43,476 bases of DNA from Chryseobacterium gleum (GCA_945902775.1 CAMDMY010000017.1:1-43476); one strand, 5' to 3'. Positions 24,565 through 33,517 are shown, counted from the stretch's first letter. Notes: generated from the letters alone by a model not told the origin. Translations and numbers: made by a program.

Positions 24565-24572
24565 TATATTTG
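24565..24572 (+). promoter_or_regulatory. -7 element of the cold-shock-domain gene
   Basis: TATATTTG matches TAnnTTTG. It lies 95 bp before the ATG, which predicts a 5' leader of about 85-90 bases, much longer than elsewhere in this window. Confidence 0.6.
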
Positions 24573-24667
24573 CAAACTGGTAAATTAATTTTTCAAAATA
24601 CACTTCTTTACGGACATGCCTTTTAAATGAGAGATACCATATTAATAATTTAAATTAAATAGTAAAA

Positions 24668-25204
24668 ATGGGGAAATCTCAAGAAACTTGGAACAAAAAA
24701 GAAAAGGAAAACAAAAAGAAAAAAAAGAAAGAAGATAAGGCTAAATTGAAAGAGGAAAGAAAAGCAAATCCTGGTTCTAGTGCTTTTGAAGATATGCTAA
24801 TGTATGTTGATGAAAATGGTAATTTATCATCAACTCCGCCAGATCCAACTAAGAAAAAAAATATCATTGCTGAAAATATCGCTTTAGGTGTTCCTACAAG
24901 AGAGGAAACTGATGAGAATGATGGTTTACGTATTGGTACTGTTTCTTTTTTCGATAGTTCTAAAGGATATGGTTTTATTAAATGCCAAGATTCTCAAGAT
25001 AGTATTTTTACACATATCAATGGCCATCTAGAAGAAATTAAAGAAGGTAACAAAGTTTCTTTCAGAACTGAAAAAGGTCCTAAAGGTTTAAATGCAATTG
25101 ATGTTAAAATTGATAAACCAAAGCCTGCAAAAGTTATTCAAGTAGAAACTAAAGAAGAAGATATCTCTCCAGATTCATCAGAGAAAGAAGAAACACCGGA
25201 ATAG
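24668..25204 (+). CDS. Cold-shock-domain RNA-binding protein with lysine-rich N-terminus
   Basis: A 178 aa protein. Residues 1-35 are extremely lysine/glutamate-rich (KKEKENKKKKKKEDK), then comes a linker (FEDMLMYVDENGNLSSTPPD) typical of the flavobacterial family. The cold-shock domain is at about 88-148, with RNP1 KGYGFI (99-104) and RNP2 SIFTHI (112-117), and an acidic tail follows. Such proteins bind single-stranded nucleic acid and act as RNA chaperones. The leader of about 90 bases is consistent with post-transcriptional control, as in cold-shock mRNAs. A terminator follows. Confidence 0.9.
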   Translation: MGKSQETWNKKEKENKKKKKKEDKAKLKEERKANPGSSAFEDMLMYVDENGNLSSTPPDPTKKKNIIAENIALGVPTREETDENDGLRIGTVSFFDSSKGYGFIKCQDSQDSIFTHINGHLEEIKEGNKVSFRTEKGPKGLNAIDVKIDKPKPAKVIQVETKEEDISPDSSEKEETPE

Positions 25205-25220
25205 GTTTTAAATATATTCT

Positions 25221-25252
25221 AAGCCAATTCATTAATTTGTATTGGCTTTTTT
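25221..25252 (+). terminator. Terminator of the cold-shock-domain gene
   Basis: AAGCCAAT (25221-25228) and ATTGGCTT (25241-25248) form a perfect 8 bp stem with a 12-base loop and end in a T-run. Confidence 0.85.
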
Positions 25253-25334
25253 AATAACTATTCTATTTAACATAATATTAATTATAAGACAAATTGATGT
25301 TTTAAATTTATAGAGTTAAAACCAGTCTAATGTG

Positions 25335-25342
25335 TATATTTG
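25335..25342 (+). promoter_or_regulatory. -7 element of the DUF4268 gene
   Basis: TATATTTG, a full TAnnTTTG match, lies 30 bp before the ATG at 25373. The -33 region is weak. Confidence 0.55.
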
Positions 25343-25372
25343 CATAAGTGATTAAATAAAATAAGTTTTAAA

Positions 25373-25837
25373 ATGTTTTCAAAAGAAGAATCAAAAGAGC
25401 ATAATTTAATTTTTTGGAATGGTTTTAATACTTATATGACAAAAATCAGATCCTCAAATGGTCGAAAAATCAATTGGTTAAATTATCCATCAGATGCTAA
25501 AACAATTTTTATTCGATTAGAAGTTGATGCTAAAAGTTCAAAATTATGTTTTGATATTCAGCACAAAGATGATGATTTAAGAGCCATAATTTACGAACAA
25601 ATGACTGAATTGAAAATGGTTATGGAAGAAATTACCATTGAAGAACCACAATGGATTGAAAATTATTATTACTTAAATAAACAATATATATCAAGAATAT
25701 GTTGGGAGACAAAATCATTTAATTTTCATAAAGATGAAGATCAGCAGAAAATTTATGACTATTTAAAAGAAAAATTGATTCGATTTGATAAATTTTATCA
25801 AGAGTACAAAGAAATATTAATCGCATTAACAAACTAA
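25373..25837 (+). CDS. DUF4268 domain protein
   Basis: A 154 aa soluble protein beginning MFSKEESKEHNLIFWNGFNT and containing the DUF4268 pattern (INWLNYPSDAKTIFIRLEVD, then LCFDIQHKDDDLRAIIYEQM). DUF4268 also occurs in proteins related to restriction or nuclease functions, but the stand-alone form has no established activity and no catalytic motif is evident here. The next gene starts 4 bp later, so the two are probably cotranscribed. Confidence 0.8.
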   Translation: MFSKEESKEHNLIFWNGFNTYMTKIRSSNGRKINWLNYPSDAKTIFIRLEVDAKSSKLCFDIQHKDDDLRAIIYEQMTELKMVMEEITIEEPQWIENYYYLNKQYISRICWETKSFNFHKDEDQQKIYDYLKEKLIRFDKFYQEYKEILIALTN

Positions 25838-25841
25838 AAAA

Positions 25842-26633
25842 ATGAAAACAATTTTAATACTTACATTAGGTTTAACATTTACAACATTTTCACAAACGAT
25901 TGTATTTACTGATGATTTTCAAAATGGTATTTCTAGCAATTGGAAATTTTATAATGGAGATGGTTTAGTCCCAGTTGATCCAATTTATTCGGATTCTTGG
26001 ATATTAACTACTGATCCTGAAGATGCTTCGAATTCAATTATTAGTTCTACATCCTATTTTCAACCTATTGGAAAAGCAAATCGATGGGCTATCTCCCCTA
26101 CTTTTAATCTAGGTAGTTATGGCAATAGTATCAGTTGGAAAGCTAAATCAAAAGACGCTTCATTTCTAGATGGTTACATCGTTTTAGGGTCTAAATCTGG
26201 TACAAATATAGCTGATTTTAAAGATACTTTATACATACAGAAAGCTGAAAATTCTTATTGGACTGAAAGAGAAATTGATTTAAGTGGAAAAGGGTATAAC
26301 ACTCAAAATGTGAATATTGCGTTTATTAATAATACAAATAATGGGTTTAAACTTTTTCTGGATTCGATAGTTGTTGAAAAAGAAAGTAGTTTAAGTATTA
26401 ATAAATTGATTGAACCAAATCTATTAATTTATCCGAATCCAGTTCAAAATTTATTAAATATCAAATCTAGCTCTACAATTCAATCTATTACAGTAATTAA
26501 TTCTATTGGCCAAAATATGATTCATGAAGAGTATACTTCTAGCATAAATTTAGAAAAACTAAAATCAGGTGTTTACTTTATTGAAGTGATTTCAACTGAT
26601 TTTACGGTTAGAAAACAATTTATCAAAGAGTAG
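25842..26633 (+). CDS. Secreted protein with cleaved-adhesin-like domain and T9SS sorting domain
   Basis: A 263 aa exported protein. Signal peptide to about residue 18 (MKTILILTLGLTFTTFSQ). A choice-of-anchor-J/cleaved-adhesin-like beta-sandwich occupies about 20-180 (DDFQNGISSNWKFYNGDG, NRWAISPTFNLGSYGNSISW). A type A T9SS C-terminal sorting domain occupies about 188-263 (LLIYPNPVQNLLNIKSS, LEKLKSGVYFIEV, RKQFIKE). The sorting domain shows that the organism has a type IX secretion system and that this protein is displayed or released at the surface. Its stop codon directly abuts that of the convergent lipoprotein gene. Confidence 0.88.
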   Translation: MKTILILTLGLTFTTFSQTIVFTDDFQNGISSNWKFYNGDGLVPVDPIYSDSWILTTDPEDASNSIISSTSYFQPIGKANRWAISPTFNLGSYGNSISWKAKSKDASFLDGYIVLGSKSGTNIADFKDTLYIQKAENSYWTEREIDLSGKGYNTQNVNIAFINNTNNGFKLFLDSIVVEKESSLSINKLIEPNLLIYPNPVQNLLNIKSSSTIQSITVINSIGQNMIHEEYTSSINLEKLKSGVYFIEVISTDFTVRKQFIKE

Positions 26634-27287
26634 TTAAAAAATCATATTGTTAGCTAGTATATCTTTTTCAACTTCAATTGAAATTGAATCTTTTAATTCA
26701 GCTTTAACTGGTCCGCCCCAATTTACGCCTTCTATTGCTTCAACTGAATGGTATTTATAACTTGTTCCATTCCATTTGAATAGACAGTTAAAGAATACAT
26801 CTTGACCTTGATCTTTATTGTTAAAACGTAATAATAAATCGTCATGTTTCGTTTTTGATTTTTTACGTCCTATTAAATTTGCAACGAAACCGTTTACTTT
26901 TACTAATTGACCTTTTTCACGAACAAAGATTAATAATCTTCTTAGTGGAAATCCATTTACTTTCGATTTTATTTGAACAATAAAAGCGTTTTCAATTGAA
27001 ATGCTTTCCGCAAAAGGAAATAAATTAAAAAATCTTGGGGTACATGAGGGATGCATATAATCATCTGGTCCTTCGTTTTTATTTGAACAAAGTTTCAATT
27101 CTTGAAGAAGTTCAGCTTTTTTAGGATCATCAAACTGATCTTTATCAAAAAGTGTTTCTATATGCTGAATTGAATTTTCAGTTTTTATTTTATCATTTTC
27201 ATTCTGGTTCTTTTTAGAAATATTCGTTTCATCTGAACTACATGAAATTAAAAGAGTTAGTAATAAAATTCCTGCTATTTGTTTCAT
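26634..27287 (-). CDS. Hypothetical lipoprotein downstream of HMG-CoA lyase
   Basis: A 217 aa protein with lipoprotein signal MKQIAGILLLTLLISCSS (lipobox LISC, Cys16). The frame is open further upstream into the lyase gene, but the lipoprotein signal fixes the start at 27287. Mature part: an acidic linker, then a beta-rich domain (GFPLRRLLIFVREKGQ, CLFKWNGTSYKYHSVEAIEG). No named family recognised. It starts 4 bp after the HMG-CoA lyase stop codon and is likely the last gene of a pyrD-lyase-lipoprotein operon. Confidence 0.7.
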   Translation of the reverse strand: MKQIAGILLLTLLISCSSDETNISKKNQNENDKIKTENSIQHIETLFDKDQFDDPKKAELLQELKLCSNKNEGPDDYMHPSCTPRFFNLFPFAESISIENAFIVQIKSKVNGFPLRRLLIFVREKGQLVKVNGFVANLIGRKKSKTKHDDLLLRFNNKDQGQDVFFNCLFKWNGTSYKYHSVEAIEGVNWGGPVKAELKDSISIEVEKDILANNMIF

Positions 27288-27291
27288 AATT

Positions 27292-28149
27292 TTAAGGGAA
27301 AACAGTGATTGCTTTAGATAATGAATTGTTAAAATTGATTCTATCGACACCGGTGAAAATTTGTTTAGAATCAAACCAGTCAAGCATAATTTCAGTTGGC
27401 ATATTTCCAGTTAGATCATCTGAAGCCATTGGGCAACCTCCAAATCCTTTGATGGCCCCGTCAAATCTTCTACAGCCAGCGTTAAAAGCAGCTTCAACAA
27501 TAGACGACGCTTTTTCTGGAACCGTATGAAGATGTGCGCCGAATTCAACATTCGGTAATGAAGGAATTAAAGATTTGAATAAATAATCAATAGTTTCAGG
27601 AGTACCAACTCCAATTGTATCTGATAAAGCTTGAATTTTTATATCTAATTTAGAATATAACAACTCGCACCATTTTATAACGATTTCAGATGTCCATTCA
27701 TCTCCATAAGGGTTACCAAACCCCATAGATAAATAAACTACCAATTCTTTATTATTTGTAACTGCTAGATTTTGAATAGCTTCCACTCTATTCAACGAAT
27801 CTGCAATTGATGAATTTGTATTTCTTTGTTGAAATGATTCAGAGACTGAAAATGGGAAACCTAAATAGTTAATTTCTTGAAAATTACACGCATCAGTCGC
27901 TCCTCTCTCGTTTGCAATTATTGCTAGTAATTTGGTTTTTTTGTTCAGTTCTAATTTATTTAAAACTTCAGCTGTATCTTTTAATTGAGGAATCGCTTGT
28001 GGAGAAACAAAACTTCCAAAATCAATAGTGTCAAAATTACATTTTAGTAAGGAATTGATATACTCAATTTTAGTTTCCGTTGGAATAAAATCATGAAGTC
28101 CTTGCATCGCATCTCTTGGACATTCAATTATTTTAACACTCGTATTCAT
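27292..28149 (-). CDS. mvaB: Hydroxymethylglutaryl-CoA lyase
   Basis: A 285 aa TIM-barrel enzyme of the HMGL-like family that cleaves HMG-CoA to acetoacetate and acetyl-CoA, as in leucine breakdown. Key motifs: ECPRDAMQG (9-17, with the catalytic Arg; most relatives read GPRDGLQ), metal-binding HLH (206-208) and the active-site cysteine loop GFGGCPMA with Cys239. The loop continues DDLTGNMPTE where other bacterial enzymes have GASGNVATED. It lies 5 bp downstream of pyrD. The assignment is good, though HMGL-family relatives with other substrates exist. Confidence 0.87.
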   Translation of the reverse strand: MNTSVKIIECPRDAMQGLHDFIPTETKIEYINSLLKCNFDTIDFGSFVSPQAIPQLKDTAEVLNKLELNKKTKLLAIIANERGATDACNFQEINYLGFPFSVSESFQQRNTNSSIADSLNRVEAIQNLAVTNNKELVVYLSMGFGNPYGDEWTSEIVIKWCELLYSKLDIKIQALSDTIGVGTPETIDYLFKSLIPSLPNVEFGAHLHTVPEKASSIVEAAFNAGCRRFDGAIKGFGGCPMASDDLTGNMPTEIMLDWFDSKQIFTGVDRINFNNSLSKAITVFP

Positions 28150-28154
28150 TTTGT

Positions 28155-29189
28155 TTATTTTAGTTTTTGTAGTATCGCTTTGTTTATTTTTTTCACTAAT
28201 GCTGGTCCTTCGTATATAAAACCGGTATACAATTGAATTAAATCAGCACCTGCTTCTAATTTTTCTAGGGCATCTTCTGCAGAGTGTATACCTCCTACTC
28301 CGATTATAGGAAATGATTTATTGGATTTAGTAGCTAAATATTTTATTACTTCAGTTGATCTATTTTTAACAGGTTTTCCAGATAAACCTCCCGCACCTAT
28401 TTCATCGACAATTTCTTTAGAAGTTTTTAAATTATCTCTAGAAATAGTTGTGTTTGTTGCTATTACTCCATCCAATTTAATTTCTTCAATAATTTCTATT
28501 ATGTCATCCAATTGTTCATTCGTTAAATCAGGTGCAATTTTTAACAAGATTGGTTTTTTTGATACTTTTAACGCATTTTGTTCTTGAATACTCACCAGTA
28601 ATTGCTTCAGTGGTTCCTTTTCTTGTAACTCCCTTAAATTTGGTGTATTTGGTGAAGAAACATTTACAACAAAATAATCTACATAATCAAAAAGTTTATT
28701 GAAAGAATAAACATAATCATCTGTTGCATTCTCGTTTGGTGTTACTTTGTTTTTTCCAATATTACCTCCTATAAGTATAGATGTATTGTTTTTCTTTAAA
28801 TTTTCGATAGCCACATCAACTCCATCATTATTAAATCCCATTCTATTAATAATTCCGCCATCTTCTTTTAATCTAAACAATCTAGGTTTGTCATTTCCTG
28901 GCTGTGCTTTAGGTGTAATTGTTCCTATTTCAATGAATCCAAAACCGCAATATGCTAAATCATTGTACATGGATGCGTTTTTATCAAATCCTGCTGCTAA
29001 ACCAACTGGATTTTTAAATTCCAAACCAAAAACAGTTTTCTTTAATTTTGGATTGTCTACTAAAAAAAGTGCGTTCCAAAGCGATTTCATTCCAGGTATT
29101 TTTAACGAAATATTTATTAGTGATGCCGTTAAATAATGAACTTTTTCAGGATTAAATAAAAATAAAATAGAACGAATTAGTTTGTACAT
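28155..29189 (-). CDS. pyrD: Dihydroorotate dehydrogenase (quinone), class 2
   Basis: PyrD oxidises dihydroorotate to orotate in pyrimidine synthesis, passing electrons to membrane quinone. The 344 aa length and the amphipathic N-terminal extension ([20 protein letters not shown]) mark the membrane-bound class 2. Motifs: [10 protein letters not shown] (63-72), NRMGFNNDG (115-123), catalytic-Ser loop [13 protein letters not shown] (176-188), ATNTT, GGLSGKP and GVGGI followed by [13 protein letters not shown]. First gene of a probable operon with the HMG-CoA lyase. Confidence 0.95.
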   Translation of the reverse strand: MYKLIRSILFLFNPEKVHYLTASLINISLKIPGMKSLWNALFLVDNPKLKKTVFGLEFKNPVGLAAGFDKNASMYNDLAYCGFGFIEIGTITPKAQPGNDKPRLFRLKEDGGIINRMGFNNDGVDVAIENLKKNNTSILIGGNIGKNKVTPNENATDDYVYSFNKLFDYVDYFVVNVSSPNTPNLRELQEKEPLKQLLVSIQEQNALKVSKKPILLKIAPDLTNEQLDDIIEIIEEIKLDGVIATNTTISRDNLKTSKEIVDEIGAGGLSGKPVKNRSTEVIKYLATKSNKSFPIIGVGGIHSAEDALEKLEAGADLIQLYTGFIYEGPALVKKINKAILQKLK

Positions 29190-29215
29190 GATGATAGTTT
29201 TTAATGTCTATATAC

Positions 29216-29250
29216 AAAACAAGGTGACATTGCCACCTTGTTTTATTTTT
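29216..29250. terminator. Terminator between pyrD and the outer-membrane protein gene
   Basis: AAAACAAGGTG (29216-29226) and CACCTTGTTTT (29234-29244) form a perfect 11 bp stem with a 7-base loop. It is positioned to end the minus-strand outer-membrane protein gene and shield pyrD. The longer T-run is on the plus strand. Confidence 0.8.
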
Positions 29251-29266
29251 TATATGATTTAATTTC

Positions 29267-30385
29267 TTAGAATTTGTATTTACCTTTTGAAAGTTTGAAT
29301 TTTCTATGCGTTTTTGTATAATTTCTGTAGGTAATATTTCGGGTAACTACAACATTTAAAAAGAAATAGGCATCTTTTTGTTTATCCCCTCTTTGCTGAC
29401 CAGCTGCGAACCAATTTTGTTGAGCGGGATTGGTTTTGTCACTTCTATCAGCTAATGCCGCAGCGATAGGGCCTTTTTGAGCAGCTAATAAACTATTATC
29501 ATAATATACACCATGAACATCGTCAATATAATCAGAAAATGTTTTAACATAAGAAGCTTCTAAACCAATTCTCCACTCTCTACTAATACCTACTCTAAAA
29601 CCTAAACCAACAGGTAAACAAATTGTAATGGGTGAGTTTTTCTTGATTCCCCCAAGTAAACCTTGACCCTCAGTTGATTTTGATCTTAAATCATACCATT
29701 TATTATCATCAACTGTTTGACCTTGAGGCGCAAAATAAACCAATCCTACTCCAGCGAATGCGTAAACTTGCTCATTTCTGTTTTTAAAACCTTTTACACC
29801 TCGAATGTTATAACGTCTACCAAGTTTCTCTTTGCGGTATAACATAAAATCTATACGTTGAGAAAGTTCTATTATTGGAGCTCTAAATTTAAGATTTCGT
29901 GCACGTCTGTATTTTTCAGTAGTCAAAGCATCATCTCCTTTTAAGATAGCAAAAGTAAGAGAAGATGTTGTGGCGAATAATTTTGATATACGATGACGAT
30001 AACCAATCATCGCCATGTAATTAAGTGATTTTATATCTAAATCTTTCAAACTATAATCAGTACCTACTTGATCTTTCCCTCCTAAATCACCTAAAAATTG
30101 AGTTACTCCAAAACTAGCTCTAAATTCTTTTCTGTTATTTGTCCAGTTTTTTTGGTTGTTAAATCGAGTGTCATTCGTGGTGAAATTAACTTCAGGTTGA
30201 TCTTCTAAGTATTTAATTATAGGTGTTTTACGTTTCATAGTGAATTCGTTTGAGAAAAAATCACTAGCACTTTTTCTTTGTGAATTCAAACTCAAAGAAC
30301 TACTTAAATTCATTACCGAATTTTGTTGACCAATAACGGTTGTAGTAAGTATAAAGAATATAAAAAAACTTAAAGTATATCTCAT
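29267..30385 (-). CDS. Outer-membrane beta-barrel protein (DUF6089-like)
   Basis: A 372 aa exported protein. Signal peptide MRYTLSFFIFFILTTTVIGQ, a linker of about 65 residues, then a barrel starting EFRASFGVTQFLGDLGGKDQ and including MAMIGYRHRISKLFA, PIIELSQRIDFMLY, AFAGVGLVYFAPQG and GLEASYVKTFSDYIDD. The pattern matches DUF6089-type outer-membrane proteins of Bacteroidetes, distantly similar to PorG of the T9SS. Function is unknown. It ends in KLSKGKYKF with a terminal Phe, as is common for barrels. Confidence 0.75.
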   Translation of the reverse strand: MRYTLSFFIFFILTTTVIGQQNSVMNLSSSLSLNSQRKSASDFFSNEFTMKRKTPIIKYLEDQPEVNFTTNDTRFNNQKNWTNNRKEFRASFGVTQFLGDLGGKDQVGTDYSLKDLDIKSLNYMAMIGYRHRISKLFATTSSLTFAILKGDDALTTEKYRRARNLKFRAPIIELSQRIDFMLYRKEKLGRRYNIRGVKGFKNRNEQVYAFAGVGLVYFAPQGQTVDDNKWYDLRSKSTEGQGLLGGIKKNSPITICLPVGLGFRVGISREWRIGLEASYVKTFSDYIDDVHGVYYDNSLLAAQKGPIAAALADRSDKTNPAQQNWFAAGQQRGDKQKDAYFFLNVVVTRNITYRNYTKTHRKFKLSKGKYKF

Positions 30386-30499
30386 TTTTTAAAAATTGAT
30401 TAGCCGAAACTATTCTAACGCTACGAAAATAAAGAAAAAAAATTAATATTCGAGCTCAAAAGGAACAATTTAATCATTCATTTATTGTTAAAAAATACT

Positions 30500-30928
30500 T
30501 TATTGAATATTTTGGAAAGCAAAAATAGAATTATCTGAAAGTGAAATTAAAATTATTGAATCTTTTGAAGGAGTTTCAATATAAAAATTAAGCACATCAC
30601 CAGGCTCATTTTCTTTTTTGAAATGAAGAGTAGATAATTTATTTCCGCCTATTTTATTAGGACTAGAACTAGTTAAAGACGTTGATTTATAAATGTTTTG
30701 ACTGTCTTTAAAACGTACAAACCAATCATAAACTTCGTCGATAGGTTTATTGATATTAGCTAAGTAATAATTATTTTCAGTATCAACTAATAAAAACCAT
30801 GATTTCGTTTCAGCAAGAACACCTTGAAATAACTTACATGATGCTTTCTGTATAACAATTGTTTCCTTTTCTTGAGAAAATAAAGTAGATGTTAAAAGAA
30901 AAAAAGACAAAATCAATTTACTTTTCAT
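30500..30928 (-). CDS. Secreted hypothetical protein, last gene of sigma-factor operon
   Basis: A 142 aa protein with signal peptide MKSKLILSFFLLTSTLFSQ and a beta-rich mature domain (LFQGVLAETKSWFLLVDTEN, SPNKIGGNKLSTLHFKKENE). No family recognised. Its start overlaps the end of the upstream gene by 11 bp, suggesting translational coupling within the sigma-factor operon. Confidence 0.65.
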   Translation of the reverse strand: MKSKLILSFFLLTSTLFSQEKETIVIQKASCKLFQGVLAETKSWFLLVDTENNYYLANINKPIDEVYDWFVRFKDSQNIYKSTSLTSSSPNKIGGNKLSTLHFKKENEPGDVLNFYIETPSKDSIILISLSDNSIFAFQNIQ

Positions 30929-31304
30929 TTTTAATTGGTGTTAAACTAAATGGAGTTAGAAAAATTCGCTCGTTTAAATTATTTACCGCTGTAATATTAG
31001 TGAAAAATACCATTTCTCCAATGTAGTATCTTCCAAGTTGAACACAAATTGAATCGGGTATTTTATTGCCGTTAATACTTGTTTTCTTATCACTAAAATT
31101 TATATTGAAATGATCAATTTTAAATCCATGAGGACATTTAATACCTTCTTCATTACAGATTAATGAATAATTTATTGGTCCTTCAAAATAACCAGCAATA
31201 CTTGGGAAAAATGTAATTTGTTTTTCTTTTTTTAATTGTATTGTTTCTGACTGAGAAAAGACTGTTTTCAGAACTAAAAGATTAATTATTAGAAGGCTTT
31301 TCAT
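30918..31304 (-). CDS. Secreted hypothetical protein with GldM-C-like pattern
   Basis: A 128 aa protein with signal peptide MKSLLIINLLVLKTVFSQ. The mature part (FKIDHFNINFSDKKTSINGN, then GEMVFFTNITAVN) resembles the last beta domain of GldM-like proteins, in which a 'GNxI...G..v.F.nI.a' pattern recurs; this is a weak pattern match. Its start overlaps the upstream membrane-protein gene by 23 bp and its end overlaps the next gene by 11 bp. Confidence 0.65.
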   Translation of the reverse strand: MKSLLIINLLVLKTVFSQSETIQLKKEKQITFFPSIAGYFEGPINYSLICNEEGIKCPHGFKIDHFNINFSDKKTSINGNKIPDSICVQLGRYYIGEMVFFTNITAVNNLNERIFLTPFSLTPIKNEK

Positions 31305-32940
31305 TTATTAATTTTTGGATAAACGCAATGTTTTGATCTTTTTTGTTTAATAAAGTTAACTTAATTTCATTGTTATTTACCTTCGATGAGTTAAAATTTA
31401 AAACATAGCCCATTTTACCTTCTTTGTCAATTGTAACTAATGTGTTTGGGTCTTTTTCGTGAACTCCAATGCTTGAAATAGGTCTTATACTATTTCTTCC
31501 GTATGAATACCGAATGTCCTTTTTCTCATTAAAAATAAATGCTGATATTATTTCGACAGGTTGATTATTGAAAAAACTGAAATGTACTTCTTCTTTAAAT
31601 GATGTAGGGTATGAATTTACTTTATCACAATTATATACTCCAAATTCAGATACTGAAAAATCTGCTTTAAATTTAGGTAATGAGGTAATCGCTATTTCAG
31701 AGTCTAAAACAGTATTTATATTTGTTTGATTTTGAGTATTTAAGCTATTTATTAATTGATCGTATTTTTCTTGTTGCTCCTTTTTTTTAATCAAAAGTTC
31801 TTTTTCATTTTGAACTAATTGCAATTTGGTTTCTGAGTAACTATCATACATTTTTTTAAATTCTTTTTCAGCTATTTCTTTTTTCTGACCATTTAAAACT
31901 GGACGGACTTCGATTTTAAATTTATCTTTTTTAGCTGAAAAGACTGCGAAATATGTTTCCTTCTCCTTAATTAAGCTGACATCATTCCATGTTTTTTTTG
32001 TGAATGATTTATCATATGCTTTTTTTGAAGAAACTTCAAATTCCATGCCTTTGAATTTTTCTAATTCAGGAAATTCTTTGGTGTCAAAATCCAGATCGAA
32101 ACGCTGGTTTTCTGTTATAGGTAAATGAAAATCAATTCTTTCAGGAGATTTTAAAATCACTAAGCCCGATTTGTTTTTTTCAATTTCACTATTTGTATTT
32201 TCGATTGATTTCAAAAGGTTGTTTTTGTTGATTTCAATCGAATTTGTTTGAGACTGCTCTTTATTCGTAGCGTTTGCATTACTATAAATAGCTTTATGTG
32301 TCACCCACTTATTCTTATCTTCATTTAACTTCCAAAATTGAAAGTTTTCAGGATTTTTAGTCAAATTTAAATTCACTTTAAGCGGTTTCAAAGGATTTAT
32401 TTTCACATCTTTTTCATTTTGAACTCCTCGTATTTCAATCATTCCAGCTGATTCAAACGCTCCTTCTTTCTCATCCATAGGTATTCCAGCAATAAAAGAT
32501 TCACTTTTAGAATTGAATTCTCTTACCTTAATTTCAATTTTCGTCTCATTAGAATTTAAAATCAAACTACCTTTTGGAATTGTAATTATAGTTCCAGAAG
32601 GTAGATTAATTGTTTCTTCCTTAGTTGTGTTGATATTGAAAGTTTTGAAATCAATGTTTACATTTTCGATTGGAGCGTGTATACATTTTGTATCTTCTGG
32701 TAACTCTTGATTGTTTAAAGTAATGTTATTTTCATGTTTGTCTGGATTTAAATTTATAGAACCAATGGTAAATAAAATGGCTATCGAGGCGACTCCAATT
32801 GCCCCGTAAAACCAAGGATTTTTAAAAATCGGAGGCTTTAATTTTTGATAACCATTTAATACTTTATTAAAATTCTGTTTTGATGCAATATCCTCTGATT
32901 TTATTTGAGGACGGTCTACATTTATTTTTACGTTCTTCAT
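31282..32940 (-). CDS. Single-pass membrane protein, probable anti-sigma factor
   Basis: A 552 aa protein with a cytoplasmic N-terminus of about 42 residues, one transmembrane helix (about 43-64, from NPWFYGAIGVASIAILFTIG) and a long periplasmic part. The start of that part carries a pattern frequent in Bacteroidetes envelope proteins (SGTIITIPKGSLILNSNE, then AGIPMDEKEGAFESAGMIEI). A helical, lysine-rich stretch follows near 365-400. Topology and position 10 bp after an ECF sigma gene argue for an anti-sigma factor, although no zinc-binding anti-sigma motif is present in the short cytoplasmic end. Overlaps the next gene by 23 bp. Confidence 0.7.
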   Translation of the reverse strand: MKNVKINVDRPQIKSEDIASKQNFNKVLNGYQKLKPPIFKNPWFYGAIGVASIAILFTIGSINLNPDKHENNITLNNQELPEDTKCIHAPIENVNIDFKTFNINTTKEETINLPSGTIITIPKGSLILNSNETKIEIKVREFNSKSESFIAGIPMDEKEGAFESAGMIEIRGVQNEKDVKINPLKPLKVNLNLTKNPENFQFWKLNEDKNKWVTHKAIYSNANATNKEQSQTNSIEINKNNLLKSIENTNSEIEKNKSGLVILKSPERIDFHLPITENQRFDLDFDTKEFPELEKFKGMEFEVSSKKAYDKSFTKKTWNDVSLIKEKETYFAVFSAKKDKFKIEVRPVLNGQKKEIAEKEFKKMYDSYSETKLQLVQNEKELLIKKKEQQEKYDQLINSLNTQNQTNINTVLDSEIAITSLPKFKADFSVSEFGVYNCDKVNSYPTSFKEEVHFSFFNNQPVEIISAFIFNEKKDIRYSYGRNSIRPISSIGVHEKDPNTLVTIDKEGKMGYVLNFNSSKVNNNEIKLTLLNKKDQNIAFIQKLINEKPSNN

Positions 32941-32950
32941 AACCTATTTA

Positions 32951-33517
32951 TTATTTTTTAAATAGTTGTTTTAATTTATCAATCGCTCTAAAAGTTTTCA
33001 CTTTTGCATTATTTTCTGTTAAATCTAAAATTTCGCCAATCTCTCTAAAATTTCTTTTTTCAAAAAATCGCATTTCAATTAATTGAATATCAGTCTCTTT
33101 CATTTGAGAAAGGCATTTCAAAATTTTACCTTTATTTTGTTCATTTGAATCTTCATCTAATTCTTCTGCTACATCATATAATTGTATACTTTCAACATTC
33201 ACTGTTCTTTCCGATTTTCGATCTCTAAAAGCTTGATACAATTCACTTTTAGCAATTCTATATAACCATGAAGAAAATGGAACTCCTCTGTATTCATATT
33301 TACTGATGTTGTTTAAAGCTTTCATAAATACTTGAGAAGTAATATCAAAAGCCAATTCCTCATCATCCATTCGTTGGTAGATATATCGAAAAATTTGCTC
33401 ATGGTATTCTTTATATAATGGTCCGAAGCACGAAGGATCCTTCTTTGCCCGACTTATCCAGTCTAGCTCCTCTTCTAGCCGACTGTTTGTCTTGTGATAC
33501 AAAGGGTTAATTGTCAT
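32951..33517 (-). CDS. ECF RNA polymerase sigma factor
   Basis: A 188 aa group 4 sigma factor. Region 2 spans about 28-100 (LYKEYHEQIFRYIYQRMDDE, DITSQVFMKALNNI, FSSWLYRIAKSELYQAFRD). Region 4 spans about 128-186 (DIQLIEMRFFEKRNFREIGE, then LTENNAKVKTFRAIDKLK). It is first in a four-gene operon followed by a membrane protein, the probable anti-sigma factor, and two secreted proteins. The 209 bp upstream holds no clear TAnnTTTG element, which may mean an alternative, possibly self-dependent, promoter. Confidence 0.92.
   Translation of the reverse strand: MTINPLYHKTNSRLEEELDWISRAKKDPSCFGPLYKEYHEQIFRYIYQRMDDEELAFDITSQVFMKALNNISKYEYRGVPFSSWLYRIAKSELYQAFRDRKSERTVNVESIQLYDVAEELDEDSNEQNKGKILKCLSQMKETDIQLIEMRFFEKRNFREIGEILDLTENNAKVKTFRAIDKLKQLFKK

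Noticed and set aside
27288-27383. Longer N-terminus for the lipoprotein after HMG-CoA lyase
   Set aside because: The extension lies inside the lyase gene and would bury the lipoprotein signal 32 residues into the protein.
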